Source of the DNA: Neobacillus mesonae | GTDB lineage: Bacteria > Bacillota > Bacilli > Bacillales > Cytobacillaceae | Direction of reading: 5' to 3' | DNA: 64,000 bases | Assembly (NCBI RefSeq): GCF_001636315.1 | Contig: NZ_KV440949.1 | Span: 5,474,084-5,538,083 of the forward strand | Shown: positions 24,193 through 32,063 of the stretch, in pieces | Layout of the letters: each line of letters starts with the position of its first letter | Position numbering within the stretch: position 1 is the first letter of the stretch | The notes under the pieces: generated by a model | Seen by the model: the letters and a program-made list of their open reading frames with translations, nothing else | What the model was told of the DNA's origin: nothing | Database searches by the model: none | Position numbers and translations under genes: made by a program

Positions 24193-25515
24193 TTAAATGC
24201 AGACATCGTCAAACTCTAACTCTTTTAAAACGCTAACAAAAACATCTAAAGCTTCTGACAATTGTTCATCGCTTATCACTAGAGGTGGTAATAACCGGAT
24301 AACGTTGCCATGGGAACCGGCCGCCAAAACAATAACACCGTTTTCATAACATCTTCTAATAATCTTTTTAACCAACTCCGGGTATGGTTCCTTGGATATT
24401 TGATTTTTTACAAATTCAATCCCAATCATTGCTCCAAGACCTCTTACATCACCAATATATTTCGAGATATTTTTCAGACGATCTTTAATTTGCACACCAA
24501 TAGCTTCTGCCCTATCCACTAATTTCTCTTTTTCAATTATTTCGAGCACCTTTAATGCTGCTGCACATCCTAATGGATTACCACCCAACGTTGTTCCCAG
24601 TTCTTTCGGAAGAGGTGAATCCATGATTTCAGCTTTTCCCGTTACAGCGGCTAACGGCAGCCCAGCCGCAATGGATTTGGAAGTAACGGTTATATCCGCA
24701 GCAACATCAAAATGTTCCATCGCAAATAGTTTTCCAGTACGAGCAAATCCTGTTTGTACTTCATCTGCAATAAACACAATGCCATATTGGCTGCACCACT
24801 TTCTTATGCCCTTCACAAAATCAATTGAAGGAGTTACCAATCCCCCTTCTCCCTGGACTGGCTCCATGATAATGGCAGCAATGTCATGAGGATCGACGGT
24901 AGTTTGGAATAATTGTTGAAAGCTCTGAAGCAGCTCCTTATCGGATAGGCTGTCACGATAATAGTAAGGATATGGCAATCGGTATATATCTGTTGCCATT
25001 GGACCAAATCCTTTTTTGAAATTTTTAACCTTTCCTGTTAAAGACATGGTCATGAAGGTCCTTCCATGAAATCCTCTTTCAAACGAAATGATAGCAGGCC
25101 GATTCGTGTATCTTCGGGCAATTTTAATGGCGTTTTCCACTCCCTCTGCACCACTATTCAAGAAAATGGTCTTTTTAGGGAAATTTCCGGGTATAATCTC
25201 ATTTAATTTCTCTGCTAATTGAACATATGATTTATACATGGTTACAGGAAAGACAGGATGAATAAAATGGTCCGCTTGGTCCTTTAAAACCTTCACAACT
25301 TCAGGATGGGAATGTCCAACGTTCAAACTTCCAATCCCAGATGCCAAGTCTATAAATTGATTACCATCCACATCTCTAATCAAGGCTCCTTTTGCTTCGA
25401 TTACTTCTATTGGAACATTTGTTGAAATCCCCCGCGGAATATGGTCTTCACGCTGTTTTAATAAACCTGCAGATTTAGGACCAGGAATGTCAGTCCTTAT
25501 TTTGATAAAACCCAA
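24193..25515 (-). CDS. Class III (omega-amino acid) aminotransferase
   Basis: PLP-dependent aminotransferase of the GABA/beta-alanine transaminase group, 440 aa. Visible features are the N-terminal IPGPKSAGLLKQREDHIPRG, the glycine-rich FLNSGAEGVENAIKIARRYTNRPAIISFERGFHGRT, the cofactor Asp in VFIADEVQTGFARTG and the Schiff-base Lys in ITVTSKSIAAGLPLAAV. All catalytic residues are in place. The start is TTG 25515 after AGGGGG. A palindrome shared with the IclR gene and the symporter gene lies about 55 bp upstream, so the operon is probably under that regulator. Substrate could be GABA, beta-alanine or a similar omega-amine. Confidence 0.9.
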   Translation of the reverse strand: MGFIKIRTDIPGPKSAGLLKQREDHIPRGISTNVPIEVIEAKGALIRDVDGNQFIDLASGIGSLNVGHSHPEVVKVLKDQADHFIHPVFPVTMYKSYVQLAEKLNEIIPGNFPKKTIFLNSGAEGVENAIKIARRYTNRPAIISFERGFHGRTFMTMSLTGKVKNFKKGFGPMATDIYRLPYPYYYRDSLSDKELLQSFQQLFQTTVDPHDIAAIIMEPVQGEGGLVTPSIDFVKGIRKWCSQYGIVFIADEVQTGFARTGKLFAMEHFDVAADITVTSKSIAAGLPLAAVTGKAEIMDSPLPKELGTTLGGNPLGCAAALKVLEIIEKEKLVDRAEAIGVQIKDRLKNISKYIGDVRGLGAMIGIEFVKNQISKEPYPELVKKIIRRCYENGVIVLAAGSHGNVIRLLPPLVISDEQLSEALDVFVSVLKELEFDDVCI

Positions 25516-25568
25516 AGGAATACCCCCTATGTGAATTTATTAATTACCTGCACAACAGAATTTAATCG

Positions 25569-25593
25569 TTTCAATTATTGAAATACCATTTCA
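25569..25593. promoter_or_regulatory. Candidate IclR operator before the aminotransferase operon
   Basis: TTTCAATTATTGAAA (25569-25583), a perfect palindrome, followed by TACCATTTCA, which with the shared GAAA forms a second overlapping palindrome. The same double arrangement occurs at 28328. Confidence 0.7.
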
Positions 25594-25874
25594 CTTTTAT
25601 GAGTTAAGTATAACAAGCGAAAAAGCGGATTTCAATATATTTTTAATTTTCCCAAATTTAAATATATACTTGTGCTACAGGAACCACCTGGATTCTGTGT
25701 TAGATTTCTAGATAAAAAGGAAATGAAAGAATGGAGTTGCAGTTGATGTAGTGAGGTATTATATGGGGAATAGTCTTATTTCGGGAAATTTGGTATATAG
25801 CCTCAATCATAAAAGGTCAGTAAGACCAGTCCTCTGAAAAACAAAAGTTCACCAAAGGACTGATTTTTAAGTTC
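25594..25874. other. Intergenic stretch between aminotransferase and IclR genes
   Basis: Holds the aminotransferase promoter region. At 25830-25866 an imperfect hairpin, CAGTCCTCTGA ... CAAAGGACTG followed by ATTTTT, lies just after the iclR stop. It recalls the AGTCC arms of the dispersed hairpin family. Confidence 0.4.
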
Positions 25875-26639
25875 TTACACTCTAGAATAACCCAGCTCTT
25901 CTGAAATACGCAGGGCGGTTTCTCTCGTTTTCTCCTTTACCGACCCAACAAGCTTTTCCTTTATTCTTGTTTCCGGACCACTAACGTTCAGCGCCGCTAC
26001 TACTTCATTTTTAAAATCATATATTGGATATGAAATACCAATTGTTCCATCATCCTGCTCCCCGTAACTAACGGCATACCCTTGCTCTCTTATCTGTCGA
26101 ATTTCTTCTTCTAACACACTTGCATTATCAATTGTGTGTTCCGTTAACTTTTTAAACGTCATGTTTTTGATAAGTTCTTGTCTTTCAGCTCGAGGTAAAT
26201 AGGAAAGCAGCAGCTTCGGCCCAGATCCAACGTACAGTTCAGACCGTTTTCCAATTCTGGTATAAAGTCGGACTGCTTGGTTAGTCTCTACCTTCTCAAT
26301 ATATACTGCTTTATCTTGGTCTAAAATCGCTAAGTGAACTACTTCATCAATATCAGCACATAATTTTTTCATCAACGGGAGCGCAACCGCTCGAAGTTCT
26401 AGTGCCTCGGCGACAAGATTGCCTAAATCGAGTAATTTTAATCCCAAACGATACCGAACATCCTGATTATTATTTTTTATTTTAGTTAAAAACCCACATA
26501 CTTCTAACGAGGTAAGCAAACGGAAAACTGTTGGTTTTGTCATTCCTGATTTTTCTGCTATCGCACTAAGAGTTAATTCCTTTTGTTCCTTCGAAAATAA
26601 ATCAAGCAGTCCTAATGCTTTGATTACACTTTGATTCAT
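25875..26639 (-). CDS. IclR family transcriptional regulator
   Basis: Regulator of 254 aa with the standard IclR build. An N-terminal winged helix (IKALGLLDLFSKEQKELTLSAIAEKSGMTKPTVFRLLTSLEVCGFLTK) is followed by an effector-binding domain from about residue 85 (ALPLMKKLCADIDEVVHLAILDQDKAVYIEKVE ... YAVSYGEQDDGTIGISYPIYDFKNEVVAALNVSGPETRI). It sits between the aminotransferase operon and a carboxylate symporter. Palindromes of the form TTTCAwTwAwTGAAA precede all three, so it probably controls uptake and breakdown of one amino or dicarboxylic acid, plus itself. RBS AAGGTGG precedes ATG. Confidence 0.92.
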   Translation of the reverse strand: MNQSVIKALGLLDLFSKEQKELTLSAIAEKSGMTKPTVFRLLTSLEVCGFLTKIKNNNQDVRYRLGLKLLDLGNLVAEALELRAVALPLMKKLCADIDEVVHLAILDQDKAVYIEKVETNQAVRLYTRIGKRSELYVGSGPKLLLSYLPRAERQELIKNMTFKKLTEHTIDNASVLEEEIRQIREQGYAVSYGEQDDGTIGISYPIYDFKNEVVAALNVSGPETRIKEKLVGSVKEKTRETALRISEELGYSRV

Positions 26640-26788
26640 TATATCTCGCCACCTTAAATTAATAGTTTAAAAAGATCATGAAGTTTCATTCACATACCAA
26701 TAAGGGAACTTGTAATGGACAGAAAATTCCGAAAATAAATCGCATTTTTATCTTTTCTTAATATAATTATACGAAAATAGAAATATCG

Positions 26789-26803
26789 TTTCAATAAATG
26801 AAA
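26789..26803. promoter_or_regulatory. Candidate IclR autoregulatory operator
   Basis: TTTCAATAAATGAAA, about 150 bp upstream of the IclR start codon. It matches the palindromes at 25569 and 28328. Confidence 0.65.
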
Positions 26804-26890
26804 TAGGTGATTTATTAATAAAATTTCGTTCGAAGGGATTATTCAAATTACCACCAATATTTTTAATTATAATTACACCCTTGTCGAATA

Positions 26891-26932
26891 CAAAAAAAGA
26901 TCTAACCCTTGAAGAGTTTGATCTTTTTTCTA
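26891..26932. terminator. Terminator of the symporter gene
   Basis: AAAAAAGATCTAAC ... GTTTGATCTTTTTT: a stem flanked by A and T runs, just behind the symporter stop on the minus strand. Confidence 0.75.
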
Positions 26933-26946
26933 AGTACTTCTTGTAA

Positions 26947-28221
26947 TTATTTCGATATGCTTGTTTGCGCTATGTCCTTATCCTCAACTAATGAAAGTGT
27001 ATGTTTTTCTTCGCTTTTATCCACGACAGCAGCTCCAACGATATCCCCTGTGACATTACAAGTCGTAAATACCATATCCGTTATAACGTTTACCCCTGCT
27101 GTAAGCCCAACAATTTCAATTGGGAGCCCTGCCTGAGTAAACACAATAGACATCCCTATTAAACCGGCTCCCGGGACTCCAGCAGTTCCTATTGCCGCTA
27201 GGGTTCCAGTCAAGATAATGGCAATAATGGCACCAACACTTAAATCATACCCTATAATATCTGCAGCAAAAACGACCCCTACCCCAAAATGAATGGCCGA
27301 ACCGTTCATATTCACAGTAGCCCCTACCGGAAGAGTGAAGTTCGCAACCCGATCACTAATGCCGGCTTTCAGTGCACTCTTAATCGTAACCGGAAGCGTC
27401 GCTAAGCTGCTAGACGTTACGAAAGCGGTTACAATCGCTTCCCGCGTATTTACAAAGAATTTTATTACCGGTACTTTAAAGAGTAATAGAATGATTGGGA
27501 ATACTACTACCATTTGGATCCCTACTCCCAAATACGAGGCTCCTACATACTTGGCTAGTGCACTTAGTGTATCAAGTCCTTGAGTCCCTATTGTTGTAGC
27601 CGTTATTCCTAGCACCCCAATAGGTGCGTATTGTAAAATCCCATTAAGGATGCGGAAAACAACCTCACTTCCAGCCTCCATAAACTTTAATAATAGATTA
27701 CCCCATTCTTTTGTCTGCTTTTCATTTGAATGTCTCATGAAATTGATGGCAAACCCTACAATTATAGATAAGAACACAATACTTAAAATATTTCCGTTTG
27801 CAAAGGATTCAAAAATATTAGAAGGTATTATTTGTAACAAAACATCAATAAGGGAGGGAGCTTCTGGCACTTCAATACTTGAATTCTTCGGCATGCTCAA
27901 CCCCACACCCGGACTGATTAATTTGGCAATCCCGATTCCCATAAATACTGCAAGTGCAGTTGTTATGATGTAGTAAGGAAATATCTTTCCGCCTATTCGG
28001 CCCAATTCCTTAGGATTCGAATTATTTATGGATACTATGATTGTTAATAAAATAAGAGGAACAACCGACATTTTTAGAAGCTTCAGAAAGATGTCACCTA
28101 GAGGTTTTAATACTTCCGCGGACGGCCCAAAAATTAATCCTATACAAATTCCCAGTAAAAACCCCGTTGATATTTTTAAAATAAATGATTTTCTAAGATA
28201 CCACTTCCATATTCTATTCAT
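26947..28221 (-). CDS. Dicarboxylate/amino acid:cation symporter (DAACS, GltP/DctA-like)
   Basis: Secondary transporter taking up glutamate, aspartate or C4-dicarboxylates with H+ or Na+. The substrate-site segments are complete: FVTSSSLATLPVTIKSALKAGIS (serine-rich HP1 loop), LPVGATVNMNGSAIHFGVGVVFAAD (NMNGS/T motif in TM7) and GTAGVPGAGLIGMSIVFTQAGLP (HP2), ending with VITDMVFTTCNVTGDIVGAAVVDK. The Arg usually found late in acidic amino-acid carriers is absent from that final segment, so the ligand may differ. Start ATG 28221 follows GGGAGGA; the longer frame begins in the ribosome binding site. An IclR-type palindrome lies 107 bp upstream. Confidence 0.9.
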   Translation of the reverse strand: MNRIWKWYLRKSFILKISTGFLLGICIGLIFGPSAEVLKPLGDIFLKLLKMSVVPLILLTIIVSINNSNPKELGRIGGKIFPYYIITTALAVFMGIGIAKLISPGVGLSMPKNSSIEVPEAPSLIDVLLQIIPSNIFESFANGNILSIVFLSIIVGFAINFMRHSNEKQTKEWGNLLLKFMEAGSEVVFRILNGILQYAPIGVLGITATTIGTQGLDTLSALAKYVGASYLGVGIQMVVVFPIILLLFKVPVIKFFVNTREAIVTAFVTSSSLATLPVTIKSALKAGISDRVANFTLPVGATVNMNGSAIHFGVGVVFAADIIGYDLSVGAIIAIILTGTLAAIGTAGVPGAGLIGMSIVFTQAGLPIEIVGLTAGVNVITDMVFTTCNVTGDIVGAAVVDKSEEKHTLSLVEDKDIAQTSISK

Positions 28222-28327
28222 CCATGTTCCTCCCAATTTTTCATAATTTCTAACCCCTTATTAAAAAACAAACTGTCCTTCAACATAACTTTTCAACTTA
28301 AATTAATAATATGTTTCTCCTTTCTTG

Positions 28328-28352
28328 TTTCATTAAATGAAATACCATTTCA
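28328..28352. promoter_or_regulatory. Candidate IclR operator before the symporter gene
   Basis: TTTCATTAAATGAAA (28328-28342) then TACCATTTCA: two overlapping palindromes arranged as at 25569-25593. Confidence 0.7.
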
Positions 28353-28429
28353 TTTTCATATTTAAATTATATAATGTCGTCTAAATCTTTTCAATAGTAA
28401 AATTAGTCTGTTAATTGGGAATTAAAAAA

Positions 28430-28475
28430 GGGTCCGGTCCCCCGATCCACTACTAATGCATCGTGGGACTGACCC
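28430..28475. terminator. GGGTCnGTCCCC-family hairpin after the NCS1 permease gene
   Basis: GGGTCCGGTCCCCCGATCCA ... GCATCGTGGGACTGACCC. A diverged member of the repeat family with a weaker stem, about 40 bp after the permease stop. Confidence 0.65.
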
Positions 28476-28515
28476 AAAATTTATAAATTTACGATTAATC
28501 CACTGCCAAATGTAG

Positions 28516-29859
28516 TTAAATTACCCTTTTTGCTTGACCTGATTTATTCTCATTGATTATTTGCGTGAAGTGATCCGGAGCAACATTTGCTTTGATTTTC
28601 ATCGCAACATAATAAACGATTGCTGAAGTGATAATAGATTGAACAGCAGGTAAACCGAATGCATGAACGTATTGAGTATAGTATCCTACTAATGTTCCGA
28701 TTACCATAGCAATGGTAGCCATCCAATTCCACCCTTTATGATCCACCCATTGTTGTTTACGAATAAAAAAGAAATCTGCCATCATAATTCCGCCAATTGC
28801 AGGATAAATAAGTGCAGTCATGTACAGAAAATCCATAAAATAATCAAGTATACCGGCTAAAGCAATGACAATTGATACAAGAGTCCCTGCTAAAGTAAGC
28901 AGTGCTCTTCCTTTATTCGAGTTAACGTTTAACATATTTGCTAATGCAAGACCCATACTGTAATTATTAACCAATTGACTTGTCCAAGTAGCCAGCCATA
29001 AAATGAGGAAGCCCCATAAAGGAAAACCTAAATTCATCATTACCTGAACAATATCGGCTTCGCCTACACCAATCGCCATTATCGCACCAACATAAAAGAG
29101 AGGAAAACCAACGCCTACAATACCAATTGGAATCAAAATATTATCTTTTACTGATGGCTTTGCATAACGAGTATAATCGGAAGCAATTACCCATTGCGAA
29201 ACATTTAACCCAATTACTAAGCTGACTGCAGCAAGAAATGTCATTTGTGGCTCTGGATTCCAAGAAGTAATTTTTTCCAAGCCGATGTTTTTTAACGCAT
29301 AAAATATACCGCCAGCAATTAAGAGCAGACCAGCTGGAACTGCTAAATAATCAGTCCATTTCATTGATGAATACCCAATAATAGATGGCAAGGCAAATAG
29401 GAGACCAGCAATAACGGTTATTAATGCCCACGATAACCATTGGGTTTTATAGTCAATATGAAACATAGCAGCTATTGCGTTTCCTGTTACTGCGGTTTGA
29501 AGCGCCCACCATCCCATTGAAACGATAAAAATAGTAAGACCAACAATTAACCTAGCCTGAACTGAGCCGAAGCTCGTTCTAGCAATAACCGATGAAGAGC
29601 GTCCAGTTTTTGCACCAATATACCCTTGAATGGCATTTCCGGTCCATTGAAAAACGAATAAAGCAACTACTAAAATCCAAAATAATTTTCCTAATCCAAA
29701 GCTCCCCATAAGAGATGCGCCAACCATGAGTACTGGAATAGTAAACTCAAGACCTCCAAAAATAATGGCTGGAGAAATCCAATGCTGTCTTTCATTCAAC
29801 GGTACAGCAGAGAGTGCCTCATCCTTACTTCCACCTTTTCTTAGTGATACATCTTCCAT
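28516..29859 (-). CDS. NCS1 family nucleobase/hydantoin permease (CodB-like)
   Basis: Twelve-helix importer of the nucleobase-cation-symport-1 family, 447 aa. The family marks are the N-terminal LNERQHWISPAIIFGGLEFTIPVLMVGASLMGSFGL and FQWTGNAIQGYIGAKTGRSSSVIARTSFG, plus ASDYTRYAKPSVKDN and YPAIGGIMMADFFFIRKQQW. Members carry cytosine, purines, allantoin or hydantoins. It lies downstream of a hydantoinase/oxoprolinase operon on the same strand, separated by a terminator, so uptake of a hydantoin-like or cyclic amide substrate is plausible but not proven. Confidence 0.9.
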   Translation of the reverse strand: MEDVSLRKGGSKDEALSAVPLNERQHWISPAIIFGGLEFTIPVLMVGASLMGSFGLGKLFWILVVALFVFQWTGNAIQGYIGAKTGRSSSVIARTSFGSVQARLIVGLTIFIVSMGWWALQTAVTGNAIAAMFHIDYKTQWLSWALITVIAGLLFALPSIIGYSSMKWTDYLAVPAGLLLIAGGIFYALKNIGLEKITSWNPEPQMTFLAAVSLVIGLNVSQWVIASDYTRYAKPSVKDNILIPIGIVGVGFPLFYVGAIMAIGVGEADIVQVMMNLGFPLWGFLILWLATWTSQLVNNYSMGLALANMLNVNSNKGRALLTLAGTLVSIVIALAGILDYFMDFLYMTALIYPAIGGIMMADFFFIRKQQWVDHKGWNWMATIAMVIGTLVGYYTQYVHAFGLPAVQSIITSAIVYYVAMKIKANVAPDHFTQIINENKSGQAKRVI

Positions 29860-29944
29860 CCTGCTTTAACCCCTTTACTATTTTAATGGTATAACGCACT
29901 ACCGAACATCAGGAATTAGAATTTTCAGTAAACATTTTTTATAA

Positions 29945-29972
29945 AAAAAGCCTTGCCTAGCAAGGCTTTTTG
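29945..29972 (-). terminator. Terminator of the hydantoinase operon
   Basis: AAAAAGCCTTG / CCTAG / CAAGGCTTTTT. Perfect stem behind the small cupin gene. Confidence 0.9.
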
Positions 29973-29982
29973 TTAGTGAACC

Positions 29983-30312
29983 TTATCCAACTAAAACCCA
30001 GATAATCTCACAATCTTCATTACTATCATTGTAAGCAATATGTTCCTGACCGGCAGGTATAAAAGTAGCTTCCCCGCTTGAAACACGGAGGGTTTGCCCG
30101 TTAGTTTCCGTCATAATGGAGCCCTTTATAATGATGGAATATTCATTTTCTTCGTGGTTTGAAACACCTTTTAAAGGAACTCTTTTTCCCGGTGGAATGG
30201 TTACTGTGCCCATCTTTAACTTTCCGGATACAGCTGCCTGTTCAAAAACGTTTTTTAACGGCACTGCTGCATTTGTATCTTCTGGTAATCTGTCAATTTT
30301 TAAGACTTCCAC
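29983..30312 (-). CDS. Small single-domain cupin protein
   Basis: A 109-residue beta-barrel protein with the two cupin motifs: GKRVPLKGVSNHEENEYSIIIKGSIMTETNG (about 43-73) and PAGQEHIAYNDSNEDCEIIWV at the C-terminus. His/Glu metal ligands are partly kept (NHEENEY). It is probably an accessory sensor or isomerase in the hydantoinase pathway. GTG 30312 is chosen as start because AAGGGGAG lies 6 nt upstream; the longer frame from 30339 overlaps the preceding gene. Last gene of the operon, 1 bp from the hyuB-like stop. Confidence 0.8.
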   Translation of the reverse strand: MEVLKIDRLPEDTNAAVPLKNVFEQAAVSGKLKMGTVTIPPGKRVPLKGVSNHEENEYSIIIKGSIMTETNGQTLRVSSGEATFIPAGQEHIAYNDSNEDCEIIWVLVG

Positions 30313-30313
30313 T

Positions 30314-32062
30314 CTATTCTCCCCTTTGCTGACGATCAACGGTTAACCCCTCAATTATGAAGGTTTCAGGATTGACAATAACTCCAAAATCTTCTTTCGC
30401 TTGTTCAATAGAGACGTAGCCGTTTTTAACATCCTTTGCTACTTTTTCAGCAGGACGTTTAAATGGATCTCCATAACCACCACCGGTTGCAGTTACAAGC
30501 TTCACAACATCACCGGTATTCAATGGATATCTTGGGTAAATACCGTACGGACCATCTACTTCTCCATTTACTTTTTCAACGTAGAATTTATTTGCCGAGC
30601 CCTCTTTACCACCATTAATTCCCCATGGGACAAATTTATGACGGCCAAAGGTGATGGAAGCAGCCTGGTTATCAGTTAATGCACGGTAGGAACGAATGAC
30701 ACCTGCACCACCGATATATTCACCGGCTCCAGCCCCGTCAGTATGTAGACTGTATTCATCTACCAATACTCCGTAGCGTGTTTCAGCTACCTCAACTGGA
30801 ACATTATATGTTTCTCCATCGCCAATACAGAATTGACCTCTAGCACCGTCTTGGCCATCGGCAGCGCCCCAGCCACCAACAGATGGCTCAACAATTAAGA
30901 AAGGTTCTTTTGTATCAGGGTGTAAACCAGATAGAACCACTGAGCAGACGGATAATAAATGACCTGCTGTTAATCGATGCGGTACTACCGGAGCAAGTGC
31001 TTTCCATATTAAATCGGCTCCGGCCTGCATGCTTTCCCAATAAATTGATACTGGTGCCGGACGTTCAGCTGAAAGAACTGATCCTTTATCGGTAATGACT
31101 TCTAATAAGCGAAAGACACCATCGTTCGCATCCTGAGACGGATTTGTTATTGCCATGAAAATCGCACGGACAGCTGACACAAGAGCTGTATAGGAACAGT
31201 TAATCGGTCCAGGTACTTGTGGATGACTACCGCGGAAATCCGCAATAAATTTATCGTCCGTAATGGTTACCTTTACAACTACTTTAAATGGACCATTACC
31301 AAACCCGTCATCATCGATGAAACCTTCTGCTTCATACGTCCCTTTTGGTAGTTTGCTAAGCTCTTGCCTTGCAAGCTGTTCGCCGTGATCCAATAAGTAT
31401 TCAACTGACGAAAGCACAACATCTTTTCCGTGTTTCTCGCATATTTCAATTACACGTTTTTCCCCAGTCTTTAACGCAGCTACCTGCGCCCACATATCCC
31501 CTAATGATAAATCAGGGAAACGGACATTTGCCTCAATAATATCAACGATGGCCTGATTAATCTGTCCTTCGTTAAACAGTTTCACACAAGGAAATTGCAA
31601 ACCTTCTTGGAAAATATCCGTTGCATCATTACTATAAGAACCCGGGTCTTTACCTCCAACTTCTGTCCAGTGCGCTTTATTGGCTGAAAAAGCAACCAGC
31701 TCCCCTTTATAGAAAATCGGCATTACAAGCCCTACGTCTGAAAGATGAGATCCGCCGCCGCCGTAGGAATCATTAATAATGATGATATCACCTGGTTTTA
31801 ATTTGCCATCTCCGTATTTTTTCAAGGTTTGTTTTACCATGTCGGTCAGCATGCCAATAAATCCGGTTACACCGTTCCCTTGCGTTAATAACTGTCCTTT
31901 CGCATCAAGAAGACCGCTTGCATAGTCAAGGACTTCATAGATAATTGGGCTCATTGAAGTCTTTGCTAGTGCAATAAACATTTCATCGCCTATAGCAATC
32001 AATGAATCTTTTACAATTTCGAGTGTAAATGGATCAACTTTTGTTTTAACAACTTGTGTCAT
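30314..32062 (-). CDS. Hydantoinase B/oxoprolinase family protein (HyuB-like)
   Basis: Subunit of an ATP-dependent hydantoinase or 5-oxoprolinase-type amidohydrolase, 582 aa. Diagnostic segments are DPFTLEIVKDSLIAIGDEMFIALAKTSMSPIIYEVLDYASGLLD near the N-terminus, GDIIIINDSYGGGGSHLSDVGLVMPIFYKGELVAFSANKAHWTEVGG, and the late GGYGDPFKRPAEKVAKDVKNGYVS. It pairs with the HyuA-like protein encoded upstream. The ATG at 32062 comes 1 nt after the hyuA-like stop, so the two are translationally coupled. The frame from 32083 lies within the upstream gene and is not used. Confidence 0.92.
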   Translation of the reverse strand: MTQVVKTKVDPFTLEIVKDSLIAIGDEMFIALAKTSMSPIIYEVLDYASGLLDAKGQLLTQGNGVTGFIGMLTDMVKQTLKKYGDGKLKPGDIIIINDSYGGGGSHLSDVGLVMPIFYKGELVAFSANKAHWTEVGGKDPGSYSNDATDIFQEGLQFPCVKLFNEGQINQAIVDIIEANVRFPDLSLGDMWAQVAALKTGEKRVIEICEKHGKDVVLSSVEYLLDHGEQLARQELSKLPKGTYEAEGFIDDDGFGNGPFKVVVKVTITDDKFIADFRGSHPQVPGPINCSYTALVSAVRAIFMAITNPSQDANDGVFRLLEVITDKGSVLSAERPAPVSIYWESMQAGADLIWKALAPVVPHRLTAGHLLSVCSVVLSGLHPDTKEPFLIVEPSVGGWGAADGQDGARGQFCIGDGETYNVPVEVAETRYGVLVDEYSLHTDGAGAGEYIGGAGVIRSYRALTDNQAASITFGRHKFVPWGINGGKEGSANKFYVEKVNGEVDGPYGIYPRYPLNTGDVVKLVTATGGGYGDPFKRPAEKVAKDVKNGYVSIEQAKEDFGVIVNPETFIIEGLTVDRQQRGE

Positions 32063-32063
32063 A

